Below the pieces are notes generated by a model. It saw only the letters and a program-made list of their open reading frames with translations, was not told where the DNA came from and made no database searches. Below, in pieces: positions 20,462 to 29,726 of a stretch of 64,000 nucleotides of DNA. Where the stretch lies: contig NZ_CP072642.1 of NCBI RefSeq assembly GCF_018304765.1, positions 1,765,819 to 1,829,818 on the forward strand, given 5' to 3'. The stretch comes from Chloracidobacterium sp. N. Lineage in GTDB: Bacteria > Acidobacteriota > Blastocatellia > Chloracidobacteriales > Chloracidobacteriaceae. The position numbers and the translations under genes are program-made. Within the stretch, counting starts at the first letter, position 1; every line of letters starts with the position of its first letter.

Positions 20462-21640
20462 TCACCTCCCTGGCTTCCTTGCATCAGCGCCGGCTTCCGT
20501 CGGCCGCTGCGGGTCTGAACAGAGACGTTTGACCAGCAGGTTGCCACACAGCGTCAGACCGGGACCGAAGGCCAGACTGACCACCGGCGTCCCATCGGCA
20601 ACCGTGTCATCGGCCAGCATCTCCGCCCAGACGTAGGGCAGCGTGGCCGACGACATATTCCCGTATGCCCGCAGCACGCGCCGGCTGGCATCCACCTGGG
20701 CGTCTTCGAGTTCGAGCGCCGCCTGAACCTGCTCGATGATTTTCGGCCCGCCGGGATGAATGGCAAACCGGGCCCGGCGCGCATCGGCTTCGGTGTAGCC
20801 CGCCTTCGCCGCCAGTTGTGCCACAAAACCGGACAGCGCCTGCGCCAGACGCTGCGGCACATCCCGCGCCAGCGTCATGTGAAACCCCCAGTCGGCGCAT
20901 CGCCAGGTCATGGCTTCGGATGAATCCGGCAGCAGTTCTTCCCGCATCGCCACCAGCTCGAAGTGTGGACGCTCCGGTGCCCGGTTTTCGACCACATAGC
21001 GCGCGAAACCGTCGGCAAACAGACTCTGGATGACAAGCTGCTCCGGGTCGTGGAGCGCCGGGTTGAGGTGCAGCGTACACAGCTCCGTGTGCACGACATC
21101 CGCCCGCCCCGCTGCACCGTCGGCAAGCAGAAACCCGACCGCCTGCCGAATCGCCGGAAAGGCCGCATAGCAGCCCATGTGGTAGGCATGGGTCACAACG
21201 GTCGTCAGCCAGCCTTTGGACGCCACGAGACGCTGGGCGGCGCTGGGTGCGACGTAGCCCGTACATGTGACGTGAATGAGATGCTCCGGCGCAACGGCTT
21301 CATCGGCATAGAGACTGGCGAACACTTGGGAGGTGACTTCGGCAAAACAGTCCATCCGTGCCGCCAGGCCCCGTCCTTCGGGATGGTCGGTCAGGTTGAA
21401 AATCCGCATCCGCGCCCAGTCCTGGTGGGTGAAATCTTCGAGCGCGTGGAATCGCCGGGCAATGCGTTCCGGGTCGCAACCAAAACGGTCGAATGCGCGG
21501 CGCAGACGGGCGGCGGCCAGCGCCTGTTCGCTCCCGGTCTGGGCAGCGGCATGCGCATGGGCAAGCCAGTCATGAATGGCGGACTGCGGCGTGACATACG
21601 CCGGCAGCAGGCACTGAAACGTGTGCAGAACGATTGGCAT
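20462..21640 (-). CDS. Type III polyketide synthase
   Basis: The 392-residue protein has the chalcone-synthase-fold Cys-His-Asn triad: Cys126 in VTCTGYVAP, His295 in AIHPGGPK and Asn328 in YGNMSSATLP. It also has the FGPGLT motif near the C-terminus. Such enzymes condense malonyl-CoA onto an acyl starter to give alkylresorcinols, alkylpyrones or similar phenols. The start MPIVLHTFQCLLPAYV at 21640 fits the family; upstream in-frame sequence does not. It is the first gene of a three-gene cluster with a membrane protein and a methyltransferase. The product is unknown; a methylated membrane phenolic lipid or quinone is a reasonable guess. Confidence 0.93.
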   Translation of the reverse strand: MPIVLHTFQCLLPAYVTPQSAIHDWLAHAHAAAQTGSEQALAAARLRRAFDRFGCDPERIARRFHALEDFTHQDWARMRIFNLTDHPEGRGLAARMDCFAEVTSQVFASLYADEAVAPEHLIHVTCTGYVAPSAAQRLVASKGWLTTVVTHAYHMGCYAAFPAIRQAVGFLLADGAAGRADVVHTELCTLHLNPALHDPEQLVIQSLFADGFARYVVENRAPERPHFELVAMREELLPDSSEAMTWRCADWGFHMTLARDVPQRLAQALSGFVAQLAAKAGYTEADARRARFAIHPGGPKIIEQVQAALELEDAQVDASRRVLRAYGNMSSATLPYVWAEMLADDTVADGTPVVSLAFGPGLTLCGNLLVKRLCSDPQRPTEAGADARKPGR

Positions 21641-21766
21641 TGAGTTATTCCCATCGGCTTTTTGCAGCCGGAATTCCACCGTGCAAGGCCGGCGGACAGC
21701 CACGGCCCGCTGCCGATGAGGGCGTTACCAGCCCGTAAGAACGGAAGTACATCGGGCGGCGACACG

Positions 21767-22075
21767 TCACGACCGGGTATCGGGCGTGGGCGCTTCGCTG
21801 CCGGTGGTTGTGGAGGGGGCTTCATCTTCGGATTCGTCATCCCCGGCAACCCGCTCGCGGACGCGCTTGGCCAGCTCCCGGACGCCCCCCTGCTTGCGCA
21901 CGATCAGCGCCGCTGCGGCCCTGGCCGCTTCCTCGGCGGCCTTTTCGGCCGTTTCCAGATCGCCCGCTTCCATAACGACGCGCATCAGCTCGTCTGACTG
22001 CTCCAGCATCTGGCGCAGGTCGGTGGTGTTTTTCTCAAGGGCAAGTTTTTTGGCATCAACTGGATTGACCGGCAT
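21767..22075 (-). CDS. Small charged Ala/Glu-rich protein, function unknown
   Basis: The 102-residue protein is predicted to be mostly helical and possibly coiled coil through residues 8-80, with an acidic, Ser/Thr/Pro-rich tail. No signal peptide or membrane segment is visible. I do not recognise the family. It lies 126 bp upstream of the polyketide synthase gene and 92 bp downstream of the serine hydrolase gene, all on the minus strand, so it may share a transcript with either. Confidence 0.6.
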   Translation of the reverse strand: MPVNPVDAKKLALEKNTTDLRQMLEQSDELMRVVMEAGDLETAEKAAEEAARAAAALIVRKQGGVRELAKRVRERVAGDDESEDEAPSTTTGSEAPTPDTRS

Positions 22076-22167
22076 TGTCGTCCCTCTCCAAAATCATCAG
22101 CGTTATGTGTGCCCGGACACGCTCAGGCGGGGAAGCACGGCGATGATAGCGCATCCCGTCACAGGAT

Positions 22168-23256
22168 TCAGCCCGATATGCGGGAAGCTGCCGCGTGAAA
22201 TGCCCGCCGCACATCCTGCAAGCTGGCCTGGTAAGGAAAGGTACGGTTGGTCAGCAGGATATAGACCCGCTCGGTCTGGGGGTCGCACCAGAGACTTGTG
22301 CCGGTAAAGCCAAGGTGGCCAAAGGCGGTCGGCGACAACCCGACGCCGGTTGCGTTCGGTGAACCGGCCAACATCCACCCAAACGAGCGGGCTTCGGCTT
22401 TCCCCGGCGTCAGGTTGGTCGAAAACCACTGGCAGGTTTCCGGGCGCAGCAGAGGGCTGCCCGGCAGAAACACCCGCGCCAGCTTCCACACTTCCCCGGC
22501 CGTCGCAAACAGCCCGGCATGGCCGGCTACGCCGCCGAGAAAATACGCATTGCCATCGTGGACTTCACCCTGAAGGCGCTGCGTACGCCAGCCGGCATAT
22601 CCCCGCAGCCGCGCCTGCACCAGAGGATGGTTCTCTGCGGCGATGAGCTGTTCCACCATACGGCGTTCATGGGCGTTGCCGTCTTCGGTCGGGGCCGTTC
22701 GTTCGCGCCATTCCGGCGGCGGACAGAACCGGGTGGCCGTCAGGCCCAAGGGCTGCGCCACGTGTGTCCCGAACAGAATGGCGAGCGGCTGTCCGGCCAG
22801 GTGTTCAAGCAGACGGCCCAGCACGATGTAGCCCAAGTCGCTATACACAACATTTTCGCCAGGTTTAGCCATCGGCGGTGTCTGCGCCATGACCGGCAGG
22901 ACTTCATCCGGCGTCGCACACATGGCATAGAGCGGCCGCCAGGCCGGGAAACCGCCGGTGTGCGTCACGGTCTGTGCAACCGTGACGCGCCCATAGGGAC
23001 TGTCGTGCAATGCTGGCAGCCACTTGCCCAGGTGGTCGTCGGGCGTGCACCGCCCCTGCTCGATAAAGAGCGCCAGCAGCAGCGCCGTGACCAGGGGTTT
23101 CGTCAGTGAAGCCAGGTCATACAGCGTATCGAAGCCGGCCGGGCCGACTGCGCCATGCGCCACCATGGTTTCACGGCAGGCGACGAGCCAGACGGCGCTC
23201 TGGATTTCCCCGGCATCCAGGGCGGCTTCGAGCTGTTCCCGCAACACATCGCCCAT
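22168..23256 (-). CDS. Serine hydrolase, class C beta-lactamase/penicillin-binding fold
   Basis: The 362-residue protein has the SxxK catalytic motif in ASLTKPLVT (near residue 51), the YSD motif in VVYSDLGY and an HxG-type motif in HLGFTGTS. This is the beta-lactamase (AmpC/esterase EstB) family, which includes D-aminopeptidases, esterases and peptidoglycan-related enzymes. No obvious signal peptide is seen, so it may act in the cytoplasm. Its ATG overlaps the mltG stop by one base (TAATG), implying coupled translation and perhaps a cell-wall role. Confidence 0.88.
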   Translation of the reverse strand: MGDVLREQLEAALDAGEIQSAVWLVACRETMVAHGAVGPAGFDTLYDLASLTKPLVTALLLALFIEQGRCTPDDHLGKWLPALHDSPYGRVTVAQTVTHTGGFPAWRPLYAMCATPDEVLPVMAQTPPMAKPGENVVYSDLGYIVLGRLLEHLAGQPLAILFGTHVAQPLGLTATRFCPPPEWRERTAPTEDGNAHERRMVEQLIAAENHPLVQARLRGYAGWRTQRLQGEVHDGNAYFLGGVAGHAGLFATAGEVWKLARVFLPGSPLLRPETCQWFSTNLTPGKAEARSFGWMLAGSPNATGVGLSPTAFGHLGFTGTSLWCDPQTERVYILLTNRTFPYQASLQDVRRAFHAAASRISG

Positions 23257-24317
23257 TACTTCTTGTTGATGAGCTGGGTATGCAGCCCCGGACGCTGCGC
23301 GCGCTGAAGCCTGCGATACTCAGCCACGGCCACCTGATGCTCGGCTTCGTTGCGCGAGAAGCGATGTCGTCCGCCGGGGCCCAGCACGAAGTACAGATAC
23401 TCCGTCTGCGCCGGCTGAAGGGCGGCCCGCAGCGATTTTTCACCCGGCGAGGCAATCGGCCCCGGCGGCAGCCCCGGAGAAAGGTAGGTGTTGTAGGGCG
23501 ACAGCAGGCGGCGGTGCGCCGGGTTGTTGACGTTGTCATCCCACGTGCCGTTGAGTTTGGCGGCGTAGATAAATGTTGGGTCACATTCCAGCCGCATGCC
23601 CTTGCGCAGCCGGTTGTGGAAGACACTCGCCACCAGCGGGCGTTCGGCATCGTCGGCGGCTTCCTTTTCAATCATGGAAGCCAAAGTCACCACCTGCCGC
23701 AGCGTCAGACGGCGGGCTTCCGCCTGCTGGCGCAGTTCCGGCGTCCATGCCCGGCGGAAACGGGCAACGGCCTCAGCCAGGATTTCAGCGTTCGTTGCCC
23801 GCTTTGGAACGATATAGGTATCCGGGAAAATGTACCCTTCGAGACTGGTGGCCTGCAGGTCAAGGTCGGCAATCAGGCGCACATCCAGCAGCGCCGGATC
23901 GAGTTTCCCGTTGGCCGGACGGTTTGGCAGCAGGTCGTTGACCTCGTGGATGGTCAACCCGGGCCGAAACATGATGCGGCGCGTGGCAACCGCGCCCCGG
24001 CGGATTTTTTCCAGCGCGGCCAGCGGAGCAATCGGCGATTCAAACTCGTAGTCTCCGGCCTGCAAACGGCGTCCGGCTGGGTTGAGCATCAGATAGACCA
24101 GTGCCGGGTAGCGGTTCGGGATGATGCCGCGCTCGTAGAGCAGTTCCACGACCTCGCGCGCGCCCATCCCCGGCTCGATGGTGATGAGTTCGTCGGCAGC
24201 CCGGTGACTGAACGGTACGTGCAGGCTCCGGTAGGACAGAAATCCCATCCCGACCACAGCCAGAAGGGCTACTGTGACGACCGCAAACCAGGCCAGTCGG
24301 CGGCGTAGATGTGCCAT
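23256..24317 (-). CDS. mltG: Endolytic murein transglycosylase MltG (YceG-like)
   Basis: The 353-residue protein has one N-terminal membrane anchor (residues 8-28), a LysM-like region with IEPGMGAREVVELLYERGII, and the YceG catalytic region LASMIEKEAADDAERPLVASVFHNRL, whose Glu in IEKE is catalytic. MltG cleaves nascent peptidoglycan strands at the inner membrane and sets glycan length. It starts the mltG-serine hydrolase pair. The C-terminal FSRNEAEHQVAVAEYRR is also typical. Confidence 0.93.
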   Translation of the reverse strand: MAHLRRRLAWFAVVTVALLAVVGMGFLSYRSLHVPFSHRAADELITIEPGMGAREVVELLYERGIIPNRYPALVYLMLNPAGRRLQAGDYEFESPIAPLAALEKIRRGAVATRRIMFRPGLTIHEVNDLLPNRPANGKLDPALLDVRLIADLDLQATSLEGYIFPDTYIVPKRATNAEILAEAVARFRRAWTPELRQQAEARRLTLRQVVTLASMIEKEAADDAERPLVASVFHNRLRKGMRLECDPTFIYAAKLNGTWDDNVNNPAHRRLLSPYNTYLSPGLPPGPIASPGEKSLRAALQPAQTEYLYFVLGPGGRHRFSRNEAEHQVAVAEYRRLQRAQRPGLHTQLINKK

Positions 24318-24554
24318 GACATATCCTGCTGGGGCAGATGATCAGACGCCCGCCACCATGCGAAGAATTACAGGTGAAACGGCGCGTTATGGCGCAGCAT
24401 GACACGAAACACAGCGGAGAACAACCCGCCGCATCATTCCGCGCCGCGACTGGAAAAAGGCTGAAGCAGGTCCGGCAGGAAGAAAAAAGCGGTCACGCCC
24501 GCGTGGAGCGTGACCGCCGGAAATCAGGTCAGGCTACCCTGACCGGGTTGAAGG
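24318..24554. other. Intergenic region between the S8 peptidase stop and mltG
   Basis: The left half (24318-24469) should hold the mltG promoter and leader, but no clear hexamers were recognised. The right half holds the duplicated terminator and a second short hairpin (24527-24544). Confidence 0.5.
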
Positions 24555-25193
24555 TTAGCGCCGCCGCCCGGGAGCCATCACAACCGGCGTCCGGGCAGGC
24601 GTCGTCGCTGTGGCATCCTCGCCAGACGTGGCCTTTGGCGTCACAGGCTCATCGCTGATGACCCGTGCCACCATTTTGCCGTTGGCATCAGGGGACACTT
24701 CAACCACCATCGTCCGAATCACCTGCCGCTGGTTCTCAACGCTTTCCGTCGTTGAAACCGGGCCGACAATCGCCAGCACGTCCACCAGCATACGCATCGT
24801 GCCGGTCGAAGGCATGTGCACCCGGAAGAAGATGTTGGTGGATTGTCCCGGTGCCAGCGAGCTAATTGGCGTACCCGAGCCAATCGGCGGCTGCCCGTTG
24901 AGGGTGGTCTGGATGGAGCCAGCCTGCCCACCAGTGTAGGCGCAGGGCCCGGCGTAGTCATCCGCCGACGCCAACCGGTGTGGATTGGGCGACGCCAGAA
25001 TGACGGCGTTCGGATTGGTGAAGTCCGGGAAGCCCAGCCCTTTCACCTGAATGGCGATGTTGGAGAGGGGCGCCGCACCGGTGTTGGTCAGCAGCCCAGC
25101 CAGAATCCCCCGGAACGGATAGCCGGGGCAGCCAAACAGCGCCGCCGTTGCCGACGGGTAAATCAGCATCTGCACCTGCGGGTTGACATTCGT
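24470..25193. repeat. Long repeat copy 1 (tail of S8 peptidase gene plus terminator)
   Basis: This segment of about 720 bp recurs, mostly near-identical, at 33456-34174. It covers the last 211 codons of the S8 peptidase gene, its stop, a 7-bp hairpin at 24527-24544 and the terminator at 24483-24517. Similarity ends sharply at both borders. Differences are concentrated in the middle of the coding part. Confidence 0.9.
24483..24517 (-). terminator. Rho-independent terminator of the S8 peptidase gene
   Basis: On the minus strand a perfect 10-bp stem (GCGGTCACGC and complement) with a 9-nt loop is followed by six T. It lies about 38 bp after the stop at 24555. The same element ends the nuclease gene at 33539. 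Confidence 0.9.
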
Positions 25194-28100
25194 CAGGCAG
25201 GCTGTGGTGAAGCAGTTGAGCGTGCCGGTCTGGATGGTCATGGACCAGCCGCCGTTGATGTTGCCGACATCACCACCGGCGAAGTCCTGCACGAACAGTT
25301 CCCACGTGCCGTTCACGCTTGCCCCGGACAACCCGTTGAAGATGTTCAGGTTGCTGTTGTAGGGCGGCGGTGGCAGCGGTGCCGCGAAGGTCCGCGACCC
25401 ACCGTTGTTGTTCGGGCTGTAGGTTCCGCTGGGCGGGAAGCCTGTCAGTGGCAATGGCGGGGCTGTCTGGTCAAACGTGTAGGTGCGGCCCGTCACGCCA
25501 CCGGAGCCGCCGATAGCGTTGTTGAACAGCACACAAATCTGACCGCCCGGACCCCGCAGGGCCACCCCCACGTCGCTGGGCCAGGTATGGTTGAAGTTGT
25601 TGATCGTCACCGTCACCTTCGTAATCGGCGCTGTGATGCCACTCACGTTGATGGTGGACGGATAGGGTGCTGCTGGTCCTGACGTTCCCGAGGCTGGAAT
25701 CGTGATCGGCGCCGGGTTGGAGAAGGTAAACGTGCCGCCCGGCGTCAACGGGCAGCCCGTCGCCACCGTGTAGCTGGCCGTACTCGGACTCGGTCCGCCC
25801 GGCCCGAATGCCACCGACACGTTGATGGTGACGGTCGTCCCCGGAACAAAGCTCGGTAGGAGCTTGAAGGTCACGTTGCCGGTCGCACTGCCACCCGGCG
25901 CCAGCGGGCCAAGGTTGACCGTGCTGCCGTTGACAATCGTCACCCCTGTCGTCGGTGAAGTGATGGTGGCAATGGCTGTCGTCGCCGTCGAGCCGCCCAC
26001 GTTCGTCACGGTGATGGCCGATTGCAGGGTCTCGCAGGGTTCAAAGAAGCCATCGCCGTCGCTGTTGAGCGTCCCCGGCAACTCGGTTGTGGTCTGACCC
26101 GTGAAGGTGACATTCGGAGCCGTCACAATGCCGCAGCACTGGAAGCCGTCCTGCACGGTGAGCGTGTCAATCCGCCACCCGGGCGCACCGATAATCGAGT
26201 CACTGCCCATGCGGAACCGCAGGATAACCGTCCGCGAGCCGCTTCCCGGCAGGTTCACCGTCGTGGTGATGTAGCCGCCGGAGTTGCCCGTCCAGGCCTG
26301 CCGCCCGCCGATGGGCGAGCCACTGTTGAGTGTGGCGTTGTAGCCGCCGGTGACAAAGCTTCCGCCGGCCGTGAGGATGTCCTGGAACGGCCCGCCGTTG
26401 ATGCTGATCTCCAGCACCCCGCCGTCCCAGAGATTTTCCGTGTTGTAGAAGTTGCGGAAGGTCAACCGCGCCTGATTCGTCGTCAGGTTGATGGGTGGTG
26501 TATCCAGCCGCTTGTCGCTGACCACAGCCGGGTTGTCCACGAAAGCGCAGTTGGGGGCTGTGTCGGGTGTGACATTCGATGTCACCCACAGAGGCGACGG
26601 GCCCGAAGCATTCGTTGCCGTCCAGCCCGCCGGAAGTGCCGGCGGCGTGACCGTATCGAAGTTCTGCGTCAGAACGTTGTTCGGCGTCCCAATCTGGAAC
26701 GAGAACGTCGCCGTTCCCAGACTGCCGTTGCTGTCGCTGAGGTTGAGTGTCATCGTCAGCGTCGTTCCGCACAGCCCGTTGACCGTGAAGGTGAAGGCCC
26801 GCGTCGCGCTGGCCCCAATCCCCAGCACACCGTAGTTCTGCGGGTTCGTGCCACCAATCGCGCCTACCCCGCCACCGGGCACCAGCGTGGCAATGAGGTT
26901 GCCGTTGGTCGGGGCTGTACCGTCATTGCGCAGCGTGATGTTGTAGGTCACGGTCTCGTTCTGATCGGGTACACCATTGTTGGGCACACAGCTTTCCGCC
27001 GTCAGGGTAGCGCTTACCCCGGTGATGACCGGCAGGGTCGCCGGCTGCCCATTGTGGACCACCAGCGCAAAGTCCTGGTTGTTCCCGGAAACGGTCGGGT
27101 CCGCCTGGGAATTGATGTTGGCTGCCCGTACGCGAATGACAAACGGTGTACCGGCTGCAAAAGGCGGCAGAAAGACATTCTCGACGTTGTTGCGGAAGTC
27201 GGCCGTCCCGCCCGTCACCGAGTTGGCGCCGCTGAAGACGTTCCCCCGGTACGTATTGCCGCCAATCGTCACTTCCAGATCGAGGTCGTTGTTATAGGCA
27301 TTACCTATCGTGGAACCCGGGGCATCTGTCCATCCCAGCGTCACCCGGAACGGGGCCGTTCCGTTGACCACCGTCCCGACAAACACCCGCTCCTGTCCCG
27401 TCGCCGTAAACCGGTCCGCCGGCACCTGGTCGCGGATAATCCGCTGCACGCCATTGAACGACGTGCCAAGGTTCATCATCCCCATCCCCTGGGAGTTCGA
27501 CCACAGCGTATCGTTGGCGCCCGTACCCGTCATATACCGCGCCGTGTTCATCAGGTACGCCTTCAGCATTGCCGGGCTGGGCGGGGCGCTGCCGGAAGGT
27601 GTCCGGTGTGCGCCAATGTAGGCCGGGTTGTTGATGAACTGCTGATAGACGAGCGCCGCCCCACCGGCCACGGCCGGGCAGGAATGGCTCGTCCCGGACG
27701 AGGTGGTGTACCACCGCTGCCCGGTCGAGGTCGGGAAGTAATTGTTGGGATTGCCGGCCGTGCCACCGCCCGGCATTGCACACACGCCACTACCCCGGAA
27801 GCCGGGATCACCCGTACCCGTATTATCTGGTGGTGACACCGGGTCTGAGGTGGCGGTTACATAGGCCATCCCGGTGATGTGCGTCCCCGGCGCGACGATG
27901 TCCGGCTTGCGGCGACCGTCCGCGCATGGCCCACGGCTTGAAAAGCTGATCATGTCATTGGCGCTGTCCGCGCCGGTATCCGGGATGCCACAGCCATCGT
28001 TCCCGGCGGCGTTGTTCCCACCGTTGGCCGTCGCGTGGGAATGCACGTTTTCGGCGGCGCCGACGGTGATGACGTTCTTCGCCGTACCCGGCGCGCCAAC

Positions 28101-29726
28101 CGTCTGTGCACCGGGACCGGCGTTCCCGGCCGCAAAGACCATGGCAAGCTGCTGATTGCCGGCCGTACCCGTATCCGCATCGCGCGTCCGCGCGTCATAG
28201 GTCTGGGAGTTCACGTTGTAGCCACCAGCCGTATTAGCGCCCCAGCTATTGCTGGTGATTCGGGCACCGCTGTTGTAGCCCGCCGCCAGCATGTTGTTGA
28301 AGTTGGGATTCCTGAAACTCGGGTCAAAAATGACCGAGTTGGCCAGCCGCACAAACGGCGCCACGCCCAACCCGTAGCGGAAGCCCTGCGGATCACGGTG
28401 GATGCGCGTGCCACCCGGGTCAAAGCTGTCCGGCACAAACCCGCCCACGATGCTCATGTTGAGCTGCCCGTGACCGTCAAAACCCAGCCCACCATCCGTA
28501 CCGGGCGAATTCCAGATACCCTTGTAGATAAAGCGCGACGTGCCGCCCAGAACACCGCTCTGCCAGAGGCTGAAGTGGCGTGCTGGCACCGGCCCGGCAT
28601 TGCTGCCGGACGGCACCGTGCCGGGGTCAGCCCCCGTCGGATTCCGGTCAGCGCCGTCGTCGGTCACGTCCACGACAAACCCGGACGAGTTGAACTGCGC
28701 CTGCGTAAAGCCCCAGCCCGACAGCAGTGAAAAGTAGTTGCCCGGATTTGGATTGTTGCCCGTGATGTTCCCGGCCACGATCATGTTCTGCCGTTCATCG
28801 AGCTTCTTGACCTCGACGTTCGGGTGAATCGAGACCACATCGGGCCGGTTGGCGACATCCGCCAGATAATCCGGCGACATCTTGATGAACAGGTTGACGT
28901 ACGGCCCCCATGCCTGGGTCTCCGCGATCTGCCGCGCCCCAATCTCGCGCAGCAGCTCAAACGTCCCCCGATTTCCCTGCTGGTCGGCGAAAAGCTGCAC
29001 CTGATACTCGCCGTTCGTGTCAATGTACTGCTTGCTGCCCGGAATCGCCGACGGGTGCACCTTGAACAACCCGTAAAACGGGCTGTCCCACTGCACGGCT
29101 TCCGTCCGCTGCGCCAGCGCACTGAGCGCCGCCAGGCTCTTGCTGTTCCCATAGACCAGATAAGCGTTGCTGGGAACGGCCGTGACAATCTGCACCCCGG
29201 TCGCTTCCAGCATCCGCACCCAGGCCGGCTGGATGGGCCCGGCAAACTGCACCAGCCGCATCCCAACCCCATCCACCAGCTCCTGCTGCCCGCGCAGCGA
29301 CTGTGCGGCCGGCGAAGTGGTGTTGATTTCTACGGCGTTGAGATAGACATAGTTGAAATCGTTGCGCTGCGTCACGCCCGGCTGGTCAGCCAGCCGTGCC
29401 GCTTCCTGTTCCGAGACTTCAATGACCCGGAAACCCTCGTACTCGCTGATGACTTTGGCGCTGCGCATGGCTTCCGTTGCCGGCGCGTCCGACTCGACAC
29501 GCAGCTTGGCCCGGTTGCCAGCTACTGAAAGCTCCCGGAGATTGGACAGGTTGAACGTTCCGGCGGTCAACTGCGCCCGCCCGGCCGCGCGCGTCAGCGG
29601 CGCGCGGAACGTGACCGCTATGCCGGCCACCAGAACCGTGGCCGCCACGACGAGCGGCAGAAGGCGTCGCCACGCCGGACGCCGACGCGGGCGTTCGGTG
29701 GGCGGAGAAGATGTGATGTCATTCAT
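24555..29726 (-). CDS. Very large secreted S8 (subtilisin-like) peptidase with P domain
   Basis: The 1723-residue protein has an N-terminal hydrophobic export segment (residues 22-42) and a propeptide-like region to about 320. The S8 catalytic domain has Asp around 354 (VVDVTDDGAD), His at 419 (FDGHGQ) and Ser at 680 (SSGTSHSCPAVAGG). Ig/CARDB-like beta domains follow, then a proprotein-convertase P domain at about 1385-1505 (NHTWPSDVGVALRGPGG), and a C-terminal module at 1513-1723 shared with the two nucleases nearby. It is presumably a secreted nutrient-acquiring or processing protease. The His motif lacks the common HGTH form, but the triad is complete. It is followed by a strong terminator. 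Confidence 0.92.
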   Translation of the reverse strand: MNDITSSPPTERPRRRPAWRRLLPLVVAATVLVAGIAVTFRAPLTRAAGRAQLTAGTFNLSNLRELSVAGNRAKLRVESDAPATEAMRSAKVISEYEGFRVIEVSEQEAARLADQPGVTQRNDFNYVYLNAVEINTTSPAAQSLRGQQELVDGVGMRLVQFAGPIQPAWVRMLEATGVQIVTAVPSNAYLVYGNSKSLAALSALAQRTEAVQWDSPFYGLFKVHPSAIPGSKQYIDTNGEYQVQLFADQQGNRGTFELLREIGARQIAETQAWGPYVNLFIKMSPDYLADVANRPDVVSIHPNVEVKKLDERQNMIVAGNITGNNPNPGNYFSLLSGWGFTQAQFNSSGFVVDVTDDGADRNPTGADPGTVPSGSNAGPVPARHFSLWQSGVLGGTSRFIYKGIWNSPGTDGGLGFDGHGQLNMSIVGGFVPDSFDPGGTRIHRDPQGFRYGLGVAPFVRLANSVIFDPSFRNPNFNNMLAAGYNSGARITSNSWGANTAGGYNVNSQTYDARTRDADTGTAGNQQLAMVFAAGNAGPGAQTVGAPGTAKNVITVGAAENVHSHATANGGNNAAGNDGCGIPDTGADSANDMISFSSRGPCADGRRKPDIVAPGTHITGMAYVTATSDPVSPPDNTGTGDPGFRGSGVCAMPGGGTAGNPNNYFPTSTGQRWYTTSSGTSHSCPAVAGGAALVYQQFINNPAYIGAHRTPSGSAPPSPAMLKAYLMNTARYMTGTGANDTLWSNSQGMGMMNLGTSFNGVQRIIRDQVPADRFTATGQERVFVGTVVNGTAPFRVTLGWTDAPGSTIGNAYNNDLDLEVTIGGNTYRGNVFSGANSVTGGTADFRNNVENVFLPPFAAGTPFVIRVRAANINSQADPTVSGNNQDFALVVHNGQPATLPVITGVSATLTAESCVPNNGVPDQNETVTYNITLRNDGTAPTNGNLIATLVPGGGVGAIGGTNPQNYGVLGIGASATRAFTFTVNGLCGTTLTMTLNLSDSNGSLGTATFSFQIGTPNNVLTQNFDTVTPPALPAGWTATNASGPSPLWVTSNVTPDTAPNCAFVDNPAVVSDKRLDTPPINLTTNQARLTFRNFYNTENLWDGGVLEISINGGPFQDILTAGGSFVTGGYNATLNSGSPIGGRQAWTGNSGGYITTTVNLPGSGSRTVILRFRMGSDSIIGAPGWRIDTLTVQDGFQCCGIVTAPNVTFTGQTTTELPGTLNSDGDGFFEPCETLQSAITVTNVGGSTATTAIATITSPTTGVTIVNGSTVNLGPLAPGGSATGNVTFKLLPSFVPGTTVTINVSVAFGPGGPSPSTASYTVATGCPLTPGGTFTFSNPAPITIPASGTSGPAAPYPSTINVSGITAPITKVTVTINNFNHTWPSDVGVALRGPGGQICVLFNNAIGGSGGVTGRTYTFDQTAPPLPLTGFPPSGTYSPNNNGGSRTFAAPLPPPPYNSNLNIFNGLSGASVNGTWELFVQDFAGGDVGNINGGWSMTIQTGTLNCFTTACLTNVNPQVQMLIYPSATAALFGCPGYPFRGILAGLLTNTGAAPLSNIAIQVKGLGFPDFTNPNAVILASPNPHRLASADDYAGPCAYTGGQAGSIQTTLNGQPPIGSGTPISSLAPGQSTNIFFRVHMPSTGTMRMLVDVLAIVGPVSTTESVENQRQVIRTMVVEVSPDANGKMVARVISDEPVTPKATSGEDATATTPARTPVVMAPGRRR

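Noticed and set aside
26022-27836. Plus-strand open frame of 604 codons opposite the S8 peptidase
   Set aside because: Composition is that of an antisense shadow. The minus-strand frame has a complete catalytic triad and P domain.
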